Shown here: in pieces, positions 37,057 to 46,742 of the stretch
Layout of the letters: each line of letters opens with the position of its first letter
How positions within the stretch are numbered: position 1 is the stretch's first letter
NCBI GenBank assembly: GCA_947488085.1
Contig: CANKYI010000001.1
Span: forward strand, 1,311,928-1,375,927
Direction: 5' to 3'
Origin: an uncultured Erythrobacter sp.
Lineage (GTDB): Bacteria > Pseudomonadota > Alphaproteobacteria > Sphingomonadales > Sphingomonadaceae
DNA: 64,000 nt
Notes under the pieces: generated by a model
Seen by the model: the letters and a program-made list of their open reading frames with translations, nothing else
Databases searched by the model: none
Told to the model about the DNA's origin: nothing
Program-made: the position numbers and the translations under genes

Positions 37057-37847
37057 ACCGCTGTCTTTGCACGCGCTCCGGGTGGTGGTGGATCTTGCGG
37101 TGGTCCCGCAAAACATTGAGCCATCGCCATCCAACGTGTTGCATTCTCGCCTGTCACTTTAAGCGAAGTGTCGGCGATATTGCGGCATTGTGTCACAACT
37201 TGGCAGAATTCCTGCGCGGATCCCTCAATCCGCTCTCCCTCGGTATCATCACCAAAGATCTGCATTTCGCCAGACGCCACAGTAAGCGAGAGTTGTGGAC
37301 GCGGTTCTGGCACTTCCAATTTGCGGTTGGCGAAGGTCCAGCCATAAGTGTTCATGCCCAGCACCACAATATTATCGAGCGCATCGGAAAGTGGGCGATC
37401 CACGCCCAATTCATCGTAGATTGCCTGCGCATGAGACCACGTTTCCATCAACCGTGCGGTGATCGATGAGCGCGCGCTCATGCTCGGACCTGCCCAGGGC
37501 AATCGCGCCTTTGGGTCCGCCGCTGCAAAGGCATCGGAAAGCTCAGGATAGAAGCCGCGCCATGCATCAAGCAGAGCCTGACCGCTGAGCCCGCCCGCTT
37601 GTCCCTTTTCGAAGTCTCGAAAATTGAGTCCGCGAGATGCCGTCACGTCCTGCATGAACACCTTGAAACCAGCCGCGTCCATCAGCGAAAACAAAGCTGC
37701 GCGGTTCCAGACGTGCAAATGGCGTAGAATCTCATCGACGCTCCAGCTTTTGAAGCCAGTCTTGCGCTCAAAGTCTGCATCCGACAAATCAGAAAGCAGC
37801 GAGTCCAAATCGGCGCTGACGCCGCGAAAATCTTCTGCCTGTTTCAT
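37053..37847 (-). CDS. TIGR03084 family protein (DinB/MDMPI-like)
   Basis: A 264-residue soluble protein of the mycothiol-dependent maleylpyruvate isomerase / DinB-like metal-binding superfamily. The bundle shows KSWSVDEILRHLHVWNRAA with its conserved His and METWSHAQAIYDELG with a second His, which would bind a divalent metal. The C-terminus ends in a proline-rich tail. Sphingomonads do not make mycothiol, so the thiol cofactor, if any, would differ. Activity is unassigned. Confidence 0.8.
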   Translation of the reverse strand: MKQAEDFRGVSADLDSLLSDLSDADFERKTGFKSWSVDEILRHLHVWNRAALFSLMDAAGFKVFMQDVTASRGLNFRDFEKGQAGGLSGQALLDAWRGFYPELSDAFAAADPKARLPWAGPSMSARSSITARLMETWSHAQAIYDELGVDRPLSDALDNIVVLGMNTYGWTFANRKLEVPEPRPQLSLTVASGEMQIFGDDTEGERIEGSAQEFCQVVTQCRNIADTSLKVTGENATRWMAMAQCFAGPPQDPPPPGARAKTAV

Positions 37848-37871
37848 ATCATTCCGCGTCCTGCATGATGG

Positions 37872-38273
37872 TCAGAGCAGCTGACGAATAAGCGCCAGCA
37901 ATTCATGCGGACTTACCGGTTTTGCAAGCGTCCGATCTGCTCCGACTGTCATGGCTGTAGAGATTGCGTGATACTTGTCGCGTGTGAATGCACCAGAGAT
38001 CGCAATGACGGGCGCAGGATGATCGCGGATCTGTTTGAGGGCCGAGATCAGTGTAACTCCCCCGTGCGGACTAGGCTTACCGTTCTCCTCGATCAGCAGG
38101 TCGGAAATGACCAAGTCGACGTGGTTTTCATCAGCATGTTTCAAAGCGGTTTGGGCATTGGTGTGAAGTGAAACCGCATATCCCTCATCCTCAAGCGAAT
38201 ACTTAAGCAGTGGGCCAAATTCGGCGTCATCCTCAAGAATGAGGATTTGGGGAACTTTACCAGTTTCTACCAT
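37872..38273 (-). CDS. Single-domain response regulator paired with the hybrid kinase
   Basis: A 133-residue receiver domain: acidic EDDAEF near the N-terminus, phospho-acceptor Asp in LVISDLLIEENG, switch Ser in VIAISGAF and Lys in TLAKPVSP. An insertion of about six residues (ENGKPSPHGG) follows the phosphorylation site. ATG 38273 has GGGAGGGG before it. An alternative ATG at 38291 overlaps the kinase stop as TGATG, so the two are translated from one message. It probably accepts phosphate from the kinase's own receiver or serves as a competing sink. Confidence 0.88.
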   Translation of the reverse strand: MVETGKVPQILILEDDAEFGPLLKYSLEDEGYAVSLHTNAQTALKHADENHVDLVISDLLIEENGKPSPHGGVTLISALKQIRDHPAPVIAISGAFTRDKYHAISTAMTVGADRTLAKPVSPHELLALIRQLL

Positions 38274-38290
38274 TTTGCCCCTCCCAAGCA

Positions 38291-41269
38291 TCAGCCATCG
38301 GCGTCACCTTTGGCCTTGCTGTCCAATACTTCTCTTATCTGCGCCGATGCCATTGAGGGTGACGATGGTTTTGGCAAGAGCGGAGCGATAACTTCGCCCA
38401 TTTCTTCATCGGTGAACCCGGTATATCCCGACATGTAGATGATCGGGAGATCAGGGATGATCTTGCGCGCCAAACGGGCCAACTCAAACCCACCAACTCC
38501 ACCGGGCATCACCACATCCGTGATCAAAAGATCCGCACGCACGCCCTCTTCAAACATCTTGATCGCATCGCGGCCAGATGGCGCAAGAACCGTCTTGTAG
38601 TTCAACTCGCGCAACAACTCGTCCAACTGCTCCAACAAGAAATGCTCATCCTCTACAACAAAGATCGTCTCACCCTTGCCTTCAACCAAGGGAGCCAATG
38701 CGATTGGACCTTCTTGGCCAGTTTCAGCACTACCGCGTGGCAGGAACAGTTTGACCGTCGTGCCCTCGCCCTCTTCGGTGTAAATACGAATTTCGCCTTC
38801 GGATTGCTGGACGAAACCATAGACCATGGACAGGCCAAGCCCGGTCCCCGAATTGGTCCCTTTTGTGGTGAAAAACGGGTCTAGCGCCCGCGAGACAACC
38901 GCTTTGGACATGCCAGGACCGTTATCGGAAACAGATATCTCGATATAACGATGCGCCTGGCCATCGGCCCTGACCTGGTCGCTGTGCTGTTGAGCCAACC
39001 GCCCCTCGGTTGAATGCACTGCGTCCTGTCTGCTCACCCCTTCGACTTCCGCGGGCAGCGCATCGACCGAACGCGCGCTGAGCCGGATTGCATGACCGGT
39101 ATTGGCTTGCATGATCGCGTCTCTGCTATTCAGGATCAGATTGAGCACTGCATTTTGCAACTGCCCCTGATCGCAAAAGACCATAAGCTCATCGTCCAAT
39201 GCAGGAAACTCGACAGTTATCGATGCCTCGATTGCCGGATCAACCAGCGCCTTCAATTCCAACATCACCTCTGACATTGTGCGTGCCGTTGCCCGCGCAG
39301 GCTGTTTTTTCGCAAAGGCGAGCAAGCGACTGGTAAGCTCCGCCCCGCGTGTGATCGACTTCAACGCGGCGCTCGCCGAACGCTCACCACGTTCACTTAG
39401 GTCGTCGCGCCGGATAAGCTCCAACGCATATTGCATCGTGTTCAGCAGGTTATTGAAATCATGCGCGATACCCCCCGTGAGTTGGCCAAGCGCGTCCAAT
39501 CTCGACTGACGCTCAATCTGCTGACGATTGCGCTCCGCTTCTGACACATCATCCAACACGATCACGGTGTGTAGCGGAGAGGACTGACTTCGGACCAAAG
39601 CTGATGTTACGCGGACATACCGGGTATCGTCAGCCCCTGCGCGGGTCATCAAATGCACCTCACCACCGATCTTTTGCCCGATTTGCGCACGCGCGATTGG
39701 ATCATGTGATGATTCAAGCGGAGCCATGTCTTGCGGGTCAAGAAATACAATTGCTTCAGGCCAAGCAAACGGTGTCTGTGCCGTGATCCCGCCGAGGATA
39801 TGGCGACCCGCATTGTTGATCATCAAGACCCGCTTATCTGCATCAAGGCCCACAACCGCACCGGTTACGGTGTCGAAGACATTGTTGAGCAGCTCAAGCG
39901 CTTGTTCATTTTCACGCCGCACTTCAACAAGTTCAGAGATGTCGCGCGCGATCGCAAGCACGAAAGGCTCGCCCTGCAAATCCTCAAATCGCACCTTCTT
40001 CGTTAATACGGTCCGGCGTTCACCGTTTGGGAATTCAACACTCTCTTCGATTTCAGTGGCACCGCGTTCGAACGCAATACGATCCTGTTCAAGAAACAAA
40101 TTTCGCTCTTGCTCGTCATATTGCTCGATTGTGGTGGTCCCGATTATGCTGTCACGCATGTCTTCAGGATAGACATTGAGGAAATTTTGGTTGGCCTCGA
40201 CAATCCTGAATTCCGCATCTTTGACAAAGATCAGATCGGGAATGTGCTCAAGCATCAGATTTTGGAACGCGTTCGCCGCCAATAGGCGCTTCTCAGCTTC
40301 AAGAGCGTCAGTGACGTCACGCGCGACTGCCAACAAGAAGACTTCGCCATTGCTATTTTCAAACCGAATCTTCTTCGTTTGAAATGTACGCATGGGGCCA
40401 CCCATTACTGCGATTTGCTCAATCGCAATCGACTGCCCTGTTTCAAATGCTTCGCGATCTTTGGCCTGAAACGCTTCGACAGCCTCCGGATTGATTTCCT
40501 CGGCACCGGTCGTGCCAATAATCGAGTCGCGCATGTCTTCGGGAAAAAGGTCAAAGAAGGCGGGGTTGCCTTGAATGTGTCTATACTCGGCATCCTTGAC
40601 AAAAATGAGGTCCGGAATGTTGTCCAAAATCAGCTCAAGGAATTTGCGGGCATCCTCACTTTCGCCGCGCGCCAGAATTGCTGCCTCCAATACGCTATCG
40701 CGGCCTTCCGCTCGAGGGAGATCATCGACATATTCTTCCCGGGCCTCCTCTGAAGGAGAGGCGAGGAAAGCTGCCACCATTTCAGCCAGTGACGCCAACT
40801 TCGCTTTGCCCGCGCCATCCAAATCGCGCGGATTGGTATCGGCTATGCAAAGTGCTCCAATCGCGACCCCATCGACGATGATCGGAGCGCCTGCATAGAA
40901 GCGCGTATGGGCTTCATCGAAATGCTCGGTATGCGCGGACCTGTCATCCAATTGTGCATCGGAGACAATCAATGGCCCATCACTGCGGATCACCTGACCT
41001 GCAAACGATGGATCGTGACTGCCTCCGTCGTCACTCAGGCCGTGACGCGATATGAACCAATTGCGTTCCTCCCCAACCAAAGAGATGAACGCGGTGGACG
41101 CGTCAAAATATGCCTTCGCGATGAGTGTAACCGCATCCAACCGGTCATCAGCCACCGTTTCTGATGAAGAAAGTCCCCGAAGAACCTTCAACCGGTCAAC
41201 GTCGTTGAAGTTATCCAATAAAAAACTCCATGAAATATAGTGATTATTACGTATCTCACCAGTTTCCAT
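38291..41269 (-). CDS. Hybrid histidine kinase GAF-PAS-PAS-PAS-HisKA-HATPase-REC
   Basis: A 992-residue soluble sensor kinase without membrane segments. The order is a GAF domain (about 30-170), three PAS domains (about 210-330, 335-455, 460-580), a HisKA dimerisation domain with the phosphorylated His in GIAHDFNNLL (about 615), a HATPase domain with N-box NLILNSRDAI, G1 SDNGPGMS and G2 TGLGLSM, and a C-terminal receiver with LLITDVVMPGG. PAS1 and PAS2 are recent duplicates: both contain IPDLIFVKDAE and PEDMRDSIIGTT. Ligands are not visible; cytoplasmic redox, light or small-molecule sensing are all open. It is co-transcribed with the downstream receiver protein. Confidence 0.92.
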   Translation of the reverse strand: METGEIRNNHYISWSFLLDNFNDVDRLKVLRGLSSSETVADDRLDAVTLIAKAYFDASTAFISLVGEERNWFISRHGLSDDGGSHDPSFAGQVIRSDGPLIVSDAQLDDRSAHTEHFDEAHTRFYAGAPIIVDGVAIGALCIADTNPRDLDGAGKAKLASLAEMVAAFLASPSEEAREEYVDDLPRAEGRDSVLEAAILARGESEDARKFLELILDNIPDLIFVKDAEYRHIQGNPAFFDLFPEDMRDSIIGTTGAEEINPEAVEAFQAKDREAFETGQSIAIEQIAVMGGPMRTFQTKKIRFENSNGEVFLLAVARDVTDALEAEKRLLAANAFQNLMLEHIPDLIFVKDAEFRIVEANQNFLNVYPEDMRDSIIGTTTIEQYDEQERNLFLEQDRIAFERGATEIEESVEFPNGERRTVLTKKVRFEDLQGEPFVLAIARDISELVEVRRENEQALELLNNVFDTVTGAVVGLDADKRVLMINNAGRHILGGITAQTPFAWPEAIVFLDPQDMAPLESSHDPIARAQIGQKIGGEVHLMTRAGADDTRYVRVTSALVRSQSSPLHTVIVLDDVSEAERNRQQIERQSRLDALGQLTGGIAHDFNNLLNTMQYALELIRRDDLSERGERSASAALKSITRGAELTSRLLAFAKKQPARATARTMSEVMLELKALVDPAIEASITVEFPALDDELMVFCDQGQLQNAVLNLILNSRDAIMQANTGHAIRLSARSVDALPAEVEGVSRQDAVHSTEGRLAQQHSDQVRADGQAHRYIEISVSDNGPGMSKAVVSRALDPFFTTKGTNSGTGLGLSMVYGFVQQSEGEIRIYTEEGEGTTVKLFLPRGSAETGQEGPIALAPLVEGKGETIFVVEDEHFLLEQLDELLRELNYKTVLAPSGRDAIKMFEEGVRADLLITDVVMPGGVGGFELARLARKIIPDLPIIYMSGYTGFTDEEMGEVIAPLLPKPSSPSMASAQIREVLDSKAKGDADG

Positions 41270-41632
41270 CGCAGGTCTTTGATCAGTACAATTGTTGAAT
41301 AAATGAACAACACTTGTACTTCAATCAATATTGAATTCCCATTTTTCACCAAATAGAGGTCTAAGAAATTCACAGCTTGGATCATCTTTCGCGATCCAGC
41401 GTTTCATGGTGGCATTTGGCTTGCAGGATTGCCATTGGACGCGGCGCCTGAAGTCGGCTAGTTGCACTGCAACATCGGAGCTCATGCTCCCGTGGACGAC
41501 CAACAAGCGTCCGCGCGCGCGACGCAAATTGCGCGACCCTCGCACCGTAAAACACACAAATGCAAATGCGATCCCAGCCGAGCGATAAGGCCCGCTGACA
41601 CGCATTGTCGCACGACCAAAGAAAAGAATGAC
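41270..41632. other. 363-bp gap between the hybrid kinase and the RNA helicase
   Basis: An AT-richer divergent intergenic region that must hold the promoters of both flanking genes. About 41270-41400 is clearly A/T-rich. No terminator, repeat or RNA gene was recognised. One short minus-strand frame inside it is listed separately at low confidence. Confidence 0.6.
41321..41485 (-). CDS. Possible 54-residue small protein
   Basis: A short frame from ATG 41485 ending in KWEFNID, with several Trp and Cys residues. It has no recognised family, no convincing ribosome-binding spacing (GGGAG sits only 1 bp before the ATG) and AT-rich third positions in its second half, unlike the neighbours. It lies in the upstream region of the kinase gene on the same strand. 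It could be a leader peptide or simply chance. Confidence 0.2.
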   Translation of the reverse strand: MSSDVAVQLADFRRRVQWQSCKPNATMKRWIAKDDPSCEFLRPLFGEKWEFNID

Positions 41633-43459
41633 ATGACCTTTGAAGACCTCCCCATCGGCCTGAAAACTGCGCTCGCGGAACGCGATTATTCACAGCCGAC
41701 CGACGTTCAGGCCGCTGTGCTTGAACCCGAAGCTTTGGGGCGTGATTTGGTCGTTTCGGCTCAGACCGGTTCGGGCAAGACCGTCGCATTTGGCTTGGCC
41801 ATGGCGGGTGAGCTGCTGGACGATGGGGGCGAATTAAACCGCGCGGACAGCCCGCTTGCGCTGGTGATTGCTCCGACACGGGAACTAGCATTGCAGGTTA
41901 GTCGCGAGCTGGGTTGGCTCTACAGCGCAATCGGCGCGCGTGTGGCGACCTGTGTCGGCGGCATGAACCCATCGCATGAGCGCAAAGTTCTGCGATCAGG
42001 AGCCACCATCGTGGTAGGCACACCGGGCCGCTTGCGCGACCATTTGGAACGCGGCGCGCTTGACCTGTCCGCTCTCAGTGCAATTGTCCTCGATGAAGCA
42101 GATGAGATGCTCGACATGGGCTTTCGCGATGAGCTGGAAGCGATCCTTGATGCAGCGCCAGAAACACGCCGCACGCTCCTTTTCTCCGCTACAATGCCTC
42201 GCCCAATCGAGGCGCTCGCTCAACGATATCAGCGCAATGCCTTGCGTATTGCCACCGTTGATAAAGGCCGCAGCCACGAGGACATCTCGTATCAGGCGGT
42301 GACGGTTTCTCCTCCAGAGATCGAAAACGCGGTGGTCAACTTGTTGCGCTTCCATGAAGCGGAGACCGCAATTCTGTTTTGCGCCACACGCGAGAGTGTC
42401 CGGCGATTGCATGCGACATTGCAAGAACGCGGGTTCAGCGTGGTGGCTTTGTCAGGTGAGCATTCACAACAAGAACGCAATCAGGCGTTGCAGGCTCTGC
42501 GCGACCGCCGGGCGCGCGTTTGTGTCGCCACCGACGTCGCAGCACGGGGCATCGATCTGCCCTCGCTTAGCCTCGTTGTACATGTCGAAATCCCGCGTGA
42601 TGCCGAAACGCTGCAACACCGTTCAGGTCGGACGGGTCGCGCTGGTAAGAAAGGCACGGCGGTCCTCATTGTTCCCTTCCCCCGCCGCAAAAGGGTCGAA
42701 GGGATGCTGCGCCGCGCCAGTATCAAAGCGATGTGGACCGATGCACCTGACCGCGAAGCGATCATGGCGCAGGATCGCGAGCGTTTGCTCGAGACGTTGA
42801 TGCAACCAGTCGAAGTGACCGATGCTGACCGCGAACTTGCAGAAAAACTGATGACTCAGAAAAGCCCGGCAGAATTGGCCGCAATGCTGGTTCATGCACA
42901 TCGGTCCAAAATGCCTGCGCCCGAAGATTTGATGCCTAACACGCCAGAGGCTCGCCGTGCGGCACAACAGGAAAAGCATCGCCCGGGTTTTGAGGATACT
43001 GTGTGGTTCCGCATGGATATTGGGCGCAAGCAGAACGCCGACCCGCGCTGGATCCTGCCGCTATTGTGTCGCCGCGGTCACGTGACGCGCAACGAAATCG
43101 GCGCCATTCGCATTGGTCCCGATGAGACCTACTTCCAAATCCCGCGCACTCTCGCTGATAAATTCCATTCCGCCACCCAACGCACAGCAGGCACCGAAAG
43201 CGATGAAGAAGCCATCCGCTTTGAAGTGTCGCAAGACGGACCCCGCGTCGTTGCACGTGCCAATCGCAAAGGTCGGTCCGACCCGGGTCGCAGGCCTCGC
43301 CCACCGGGCGTAAAGGCGCAACCTTCACGCGGCCCCCAAGGGGAGCGCAAAGGCGACTTCAAAGGCAAAAAGAAAGGCAAGCCCAAGGGCAAATTTGGCG
43401 ATAAGTCCGGCTCACCGAAAAATGGTGGTGGTCAAAGACGGCGTCCAAACGATAGCTGA
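41633..43459 (+). CDS. DEAD-box RNA helicase with DbpA-like RNA-binding domain
   Basis: A 608-residue ATP-dependent RNA helicase. The Q motif region QPTDVQAAVLEP is followed by Walker A AQTGSGKT at 43-50, motif Ia PTRELALQ, motif II VLDEADEM, motif III FSATMP, and motif VI HRSGRTGRAGKKG. After the core comes a DbpA/CsdA-type RNA-binding fold (residues about 480-545, RNEIGAIRIGPDETYFQIP) and a very basic Lys/Gly/Pro-rich tail. It probably acts in ribosome assembly or mRNA turnover, possibly in the cold. ATG 41633 lies just after a two-codon mini-ORF (ATGACATGA at 41628). Confidence 0.93.
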   Translation: MTFEDLPIGLKTALAERDYSQPTDVQAAVLEPEALGRDLVVSAQTGSGKTVAFGLAMAGELLDDGGELNRADSPLALVIAPTRELALQVSRELGWLYSAIGARVATCVGGMNPSHERKVLRSGATIVVGTPGRLRDHLERGALDLSALSAIVLDEADEMLDMGFRDELEAILDAAPETRRTLLFSATMPRPIEALAQRYQRNALRIATVDKGRSHEDISYQAVTVSPPEIENAVVNLLRFHEAETAILFCATRESVRRLHATLQERGFSVVALSGEHSQQERNQALQALRDRRARVCVATDVAARGIDLPSLSLVVHVEIPRDAETLQHRSGRTGRAGKKGTAVLIVPFPRRKRVEGMLRRASIKAMWTDAPDREAIMAQDRERLLETLMQPVEVTDADRELAEKLMTQKSPAELAAMLVHAHRSKMPAPEDLMPNTPEARRAAQQEKHRPGFEDTVWFRMDIGRKQNADPRWILPLLCRRGHVTRNEIGAIRIGPDETYFQIPRTLADKFHSATQRTAGTESDEEAIRFEVSQDGPRVVARANRKGRSDPGRRPRPPGVKAQPSRGPQGERKGDFKGKKKGKPKGKFGDKSGSPKNGGGQRRRPNDS

Positions 43460-43608
43460 ACGCTTATCGTAGCCGCCTCGGGGTAGCTTGACATCCGGAA
43501 GAAAGGCGAAGAGCCATCACTTCTTGTCGCGCGCGCAACGTTGTGCATTTCCACAAGACCCGTGATGCACAATAAGCTGCCTCACTTGAAAACCGATGGA
43601 GTTGCGCG

Positions 43609-44235
43609 TCAATTCTTTCGTGTGATACCTTCCGAAAGCATCCGGTTCACCGCTTCGGCAAGATCACTCATCTTTTCGTTTCCCGCGCCCCACACCGCAT
43701 ATCTCAGGCCAACAAACACATTGATGCCCATGATTGCCCAAGCCTCAATCTCGCTAAGATCGTCGCGCAATTCACCTCTCTCACCACCCGCCTTCAGGCG
43801 CGCTTCGATAAGGGTGGCGATGGACTCGTAGTGTGTGCGATAACTTGCAGGGTTAACAAATTCGGCTTCGTCGATAATGCGATAGACCTCTTTGTGTTCG
43901 CGGGCGAATTCAAGGAACGCAGCGAGTGCCGCCTGCTCGATTTCCAAGGCGCTCATCTCTTCTGACAAAGCGGACCGTGCGCTCGTTTTCACATTGTTGC
44001 TCATATCGACGACAAGCGCCTTGAACAGAGCCTCTTTGCTATCAAAATAGGTGTAGAACGTGCCTAGCGCGACACCTGCGCGGCGCGTGATCGAACTCAC
44101 CGAAGCTTCATGAAAACCGCGTTCGCCAAACTCAATCGCAGAAGCATCCAACAGCTTTCGCAAAGTCCGCCGTCCACGCTCGGTGCGCGGCGTCTTGCTT
44201 TCTGCGTTGGTTGCTAAGCCGTTTGGCGCGTCCAT
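43609..44235 (-). CDS. TetR-family regulator
   Basis: A 208-residue TetR/AcrR-type repressor. The helix-turn-helix occupies about residues 20-65 (SVSSITRRAGVALGTFYTYF, where the second helix contacts DNA). The rest is a helical ligand-binding domain ending near LSEGITRKN. It is divergent from a TonB-dependent receptor with a perfect palindrome between the genes, which makes that receptor its likely target. The ligand is unknown, presumably the substrate imported by the receptor. Confidence 0.9.
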   Translation of the reverse strand: MDAPNGLATNAESKTPRTERGRRTLRKLLDASAIEFGERGFHEASVSSITRRAGVALGTFYTYFDSKEALFKALVVDMSNNVKTSARSALSEEMSALEIEQAALAAFLEFAREHKEVYRIIDEAEFVNPASYRTHYESIATLIEARLKAGGERGELRDDLSEIEAWAIMGINVFVGLRYAVWGAGNEKMSDLAEAVNRMLSEGITRKN

Positions 44236-44291
44236 TCTTATTCCCCTTCGCAGTGGCCTACGGAATCTGAATGAACTTCACAAGTCATAAC

Positions 44292-44320
44292 TTGAAAGTT
44301 GGTTCAACTTTCAATATTGC
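44292..44320 (+). promoter_or_regulatory. Promoter with an operator filling its spacer
   Basis: TTGAAA (44292-44297) and TATTGC (44315-44320) are spaced by 17 bp and fit -35 and -10 elements. The segment 44292-44314 is itself a perfect inverted repeat with 10-bp arms TTGAAAGTTG and CAACTTTCAA and a 3-bp centre. A bound TetR dimer there would block RNA polymerase. It lies 33 bp before the ATG of the receptor gene and 57 bp from the divergent TetR start, so it could serve both. Confidence 0.65.
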
Positions 44321-44352
44321 TGGGAATCAGAGAGAGTTTGGGAGCGAAACAC

Positions 44353-46701
44353 ATGACGAAAATTGCAATTGGTAACCGCACGCTGCTTTTGACCGGATGC
44401 GCCGCCATCGCTGCATATGCTGCCCCCGCCGCAGCCCAGGATGCACCAATTGCAGACGGCGACGACGCGCAAAGCACACAGGGCAATGGCATCATTGTGA
44501 CCGCTCGCCGCCGTGAGGAACGGCTGCAGGATGTGCCGCTATCGATCACCGCGATCACTGGAGAAGCGCTCGAGCAACGCGGCGTGCTTGAACTCACACA
44601 GGTCGCACAGACGGTGCCCAATACTACGCTGGAAGTCAGCCGTGGCACCAACACCACCCTGACCGCTTTCATTCGCGGCGTGGGTCAGCAGGACCCTGTT
44701 GCTGGGTTTGAAGCGGGTGTCGGCGTCTATATCGACGATGTCTATCTCAACCGTCCTCAGGCCGCCGTGCTCGATGTCTATGATGTTGATCGGATTGAGG
44801 TATTGCGCGGACCGCAAGGCACGCTTTACGGTCGCAACACAATCGGCGGTGCGATCAAATATGTCACAGCGCCGCTGCCCGATGAAACGAGCGTTTCGGT
44901 GCGCGGAACCTTGGGTTCGTATGATCAAGCGGACCTGATCATCACCGGATCAACCCCGATCACAGATAGCCTGACCATTGGCGCGAGCGGAGCGCGTTTG
45001 TCGCGCGGAGGGTTTGGCGACAACCTCAACCTGGGAACAGAGAACTACAATAAGGATGTCTGGGCCGCACGCGGCACTCTTGAGTTTGATAATGGCCCCG
45101 TCTTTGTCCGCCTTTCTGGCGACTACGTGTTTGACGAAAGCGAGGCACGACAGGGCACTCGGTTGATCCCCGGTCTCTTCTCCGGCGCTCCTGTGTTAGA
45201 CGACGTGTTCGACACGCGCGCAGGCCTCAATGTGGTTGACCAAGAGGTTGAAGCTTATGGCGGCGCTCTCAACGTCGCGATTGAGTTAAACGACACGCTG
45301 ACCTTAAAATTGATCACGGGTTATCGAGAGGATAAATCGACCACACCGATTGACTTTGATAGCCTGCCTTCCGGGGACCTGGATGTTCCTGCAATCTATG
45401 AGAACGACCAGTTCAGCCAGGAGTTGCAGCTGCTCTACGAAGGCGACCGCATATCGGGTGTTCTTGGCGCTTACTATCTCGATGCCAATGCCTTCACCGC
45501 TTTCGATGTGTTACTAGCAAACACCGGCGCTTTGATCGGCCTGCCCGGATTGAATGCGCAAACATTGGGCGACGTTGAGACAGAGACTTGGTCCGTTTTC
45601 GGCGACTTCACATTTGAGCTGACTGATACGATCAGTGTTTCGCTTGGCGGCCGGTATACCAATGATAAGCGTTCAAGCCGGGTGTTGCGCACAACCTTTA
45701 TCGGTGGTTTTTCGGACCTGTTCGTACCGGACAGCCCAGCGATCCCAATCGCGGTCACAAGTGACTTTGAAGGCAGCGAAACCTTCGAAGATTTCAACCC
45801 GCGCGCATCGATCAGTTGGCAGCCCGACACCAATCACAACATCTATTTCACTTACAGCCAGGGCTTCAAAGGCGGCGGCTTTGATCCGCGCGGACAGACC
45901 ACTGCAGCGCCCGATCTGGACGGTGATGGCGACATCGACTTTGATGATCAGTTCGAGTTCCTGCGCTTTGCGCCCGAAACGGTCGATAGCTATGAATTGG
46001 GCTGGAAAGGGTCGCTGCTGGACAATCGCCTGAACGTCTCGCTTGCCGTGTTCTTTGGCCAGTATAACGATGTTCAAATCCCCGGCTCTGTGGGATTGGA
46101 CACGAATGGAGATGGCATAAATGATAGCTTCATTGGCATCACCTCAAACGCGGCAAGTGCGGACGTAAACGGTTTTGAATTTGAAGGCAGCGCGCTTGTC
46201 GGAGAAGACTTCGCAGGCGACGGAAGTCGATTCAGTGTGAACTGGTCCCTAGGCTACCTCGATGCCAGTTTTGACACCTTTATCGATGCCTTTGGGGTAG
46301 ATGTGGCAGACCAACGAGTCTTCCAAAACACACCCGACATAACCGCGCACATGGGCTTCAACCTCGGACTTCCGATTGCCGATGGCATAGTCGATTTCAT
46401 CGGCATTGCCTCGCTGCGATCCGACGCCAGCCAGTTTGAAACACCAAACGCGTTTCTCGATCAGGATGGCTTTGTTTTGGTCGATGCGAGCATTGTGTAC
46501 ACGGATGATGAGGGGCGCTTTTCGATTGGTGCACACGCCAAAAACCTGCTCGATAAGGAATATATCGTCGCTGGCTATAACTTCGTTGCAGGCGGGACCG
46601 GAGGGGTGCCTTTCACACCGACACTGGGTCTGGAAGGAACGCTAACCGGTTTCTACGGAGATCCGCAGAGGTTCTATGTGACGGCAGAATTCAATTTCTG
46701 A
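44353..46701 (+). CDS. TonB-dependent receptor (first of the island)
   Basis: A 782-residue outer-membrane receptor with a signal peptide (about 1-28, PAAAQ). The TonB-box region GNGIIVTARRREERLQDVPL is followed by a plug domain (RIEVLRGPQGTLYGRNTIGG) and a 22-strand barrel ending in the canonical terminal Phe (TAEFNF). It belongs to the large sphingomonad group lacking siderophore-receptor features, often used for complex organic substrates. It is regulated by the divergent TetR. The 42-bp gap to the convergent dehydrogenase shows no terminator. Confidence 0.93.
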   Translation: MTKIAIGNRTLLLTGCAAIAAYAAPAAAQDAPIADGDDAQSTQGNGIIVTARRREERLQDVPLSITAITGEALEQRGVLELTQVAQTVPNTTLEVSRGTNTTLTAFIRGVGQQDPVAGFEAGVGVYIDDVYLNRPQAAVLDVYDVDRIEVLRGPQGTLYGRNTIGGAIKYVTAPLPDETSVSVRGTLGSYDQADLIITGSTPITDSLTIGASGARLSRGGFGDNLNLGTENYNKDVWAARGTLEFDNGPVFVRLSGDYVFDESEARQGTRLIPGLFSGAPVLDDVFDTRAGLNVVDQEVEAYGGALNVAIELNDTLTLKLITGYREDKSTTPIDFDSLPSGDLDVPAIYENDQFSQELQLLYEGDRISGVLGAYYLDANAFTAFDVLLANTGALIGLPGLNAQTLGDVETETWSVFGDFTFELTDTISVSLGGRYTNDKRSSRVLRTTFIGGFSDLFVPDSPAIPIAVTSDFEGSETFEDFNPRASISWQPDTNHNIYFTYSQGFKGGGFDPRGQTTAAPDLDGDGDIDFDDQFEFLRFAPETVDSYELGWKGSLLDNRLNVSLAVFFGQYNDVQIPGSVGLDTNGDGINDSFIGITSNAASADVNGFEFEGSALVGEDFAGDGSRFSVNWSLGYLDASFDTFIDAFGVDVADQRVFQNTPDITAHMGFNLGLPIADGIVDFIGIASLRSDASQFETPNAFLDQDGFVLVDASIVYTDDEGRFSIGAHAKNLLDKEYIVAGYNFVAGGTGGVPFTPTLGLEGTLTGFYGDPQRFYVTAEFNF

Positions 46702-46742
46702 CTGTGGATCAAGAAGGCACAGGTTCCGGAGAGCGCGTTGCC

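Noticed and set aside
41382..41891. Minus-strand 169-residue frame overlapping the helicase 5' end
   Set aside because: Antisense to the helicase; Arg/Pro-rich translation of a GC-rich reverse strand.
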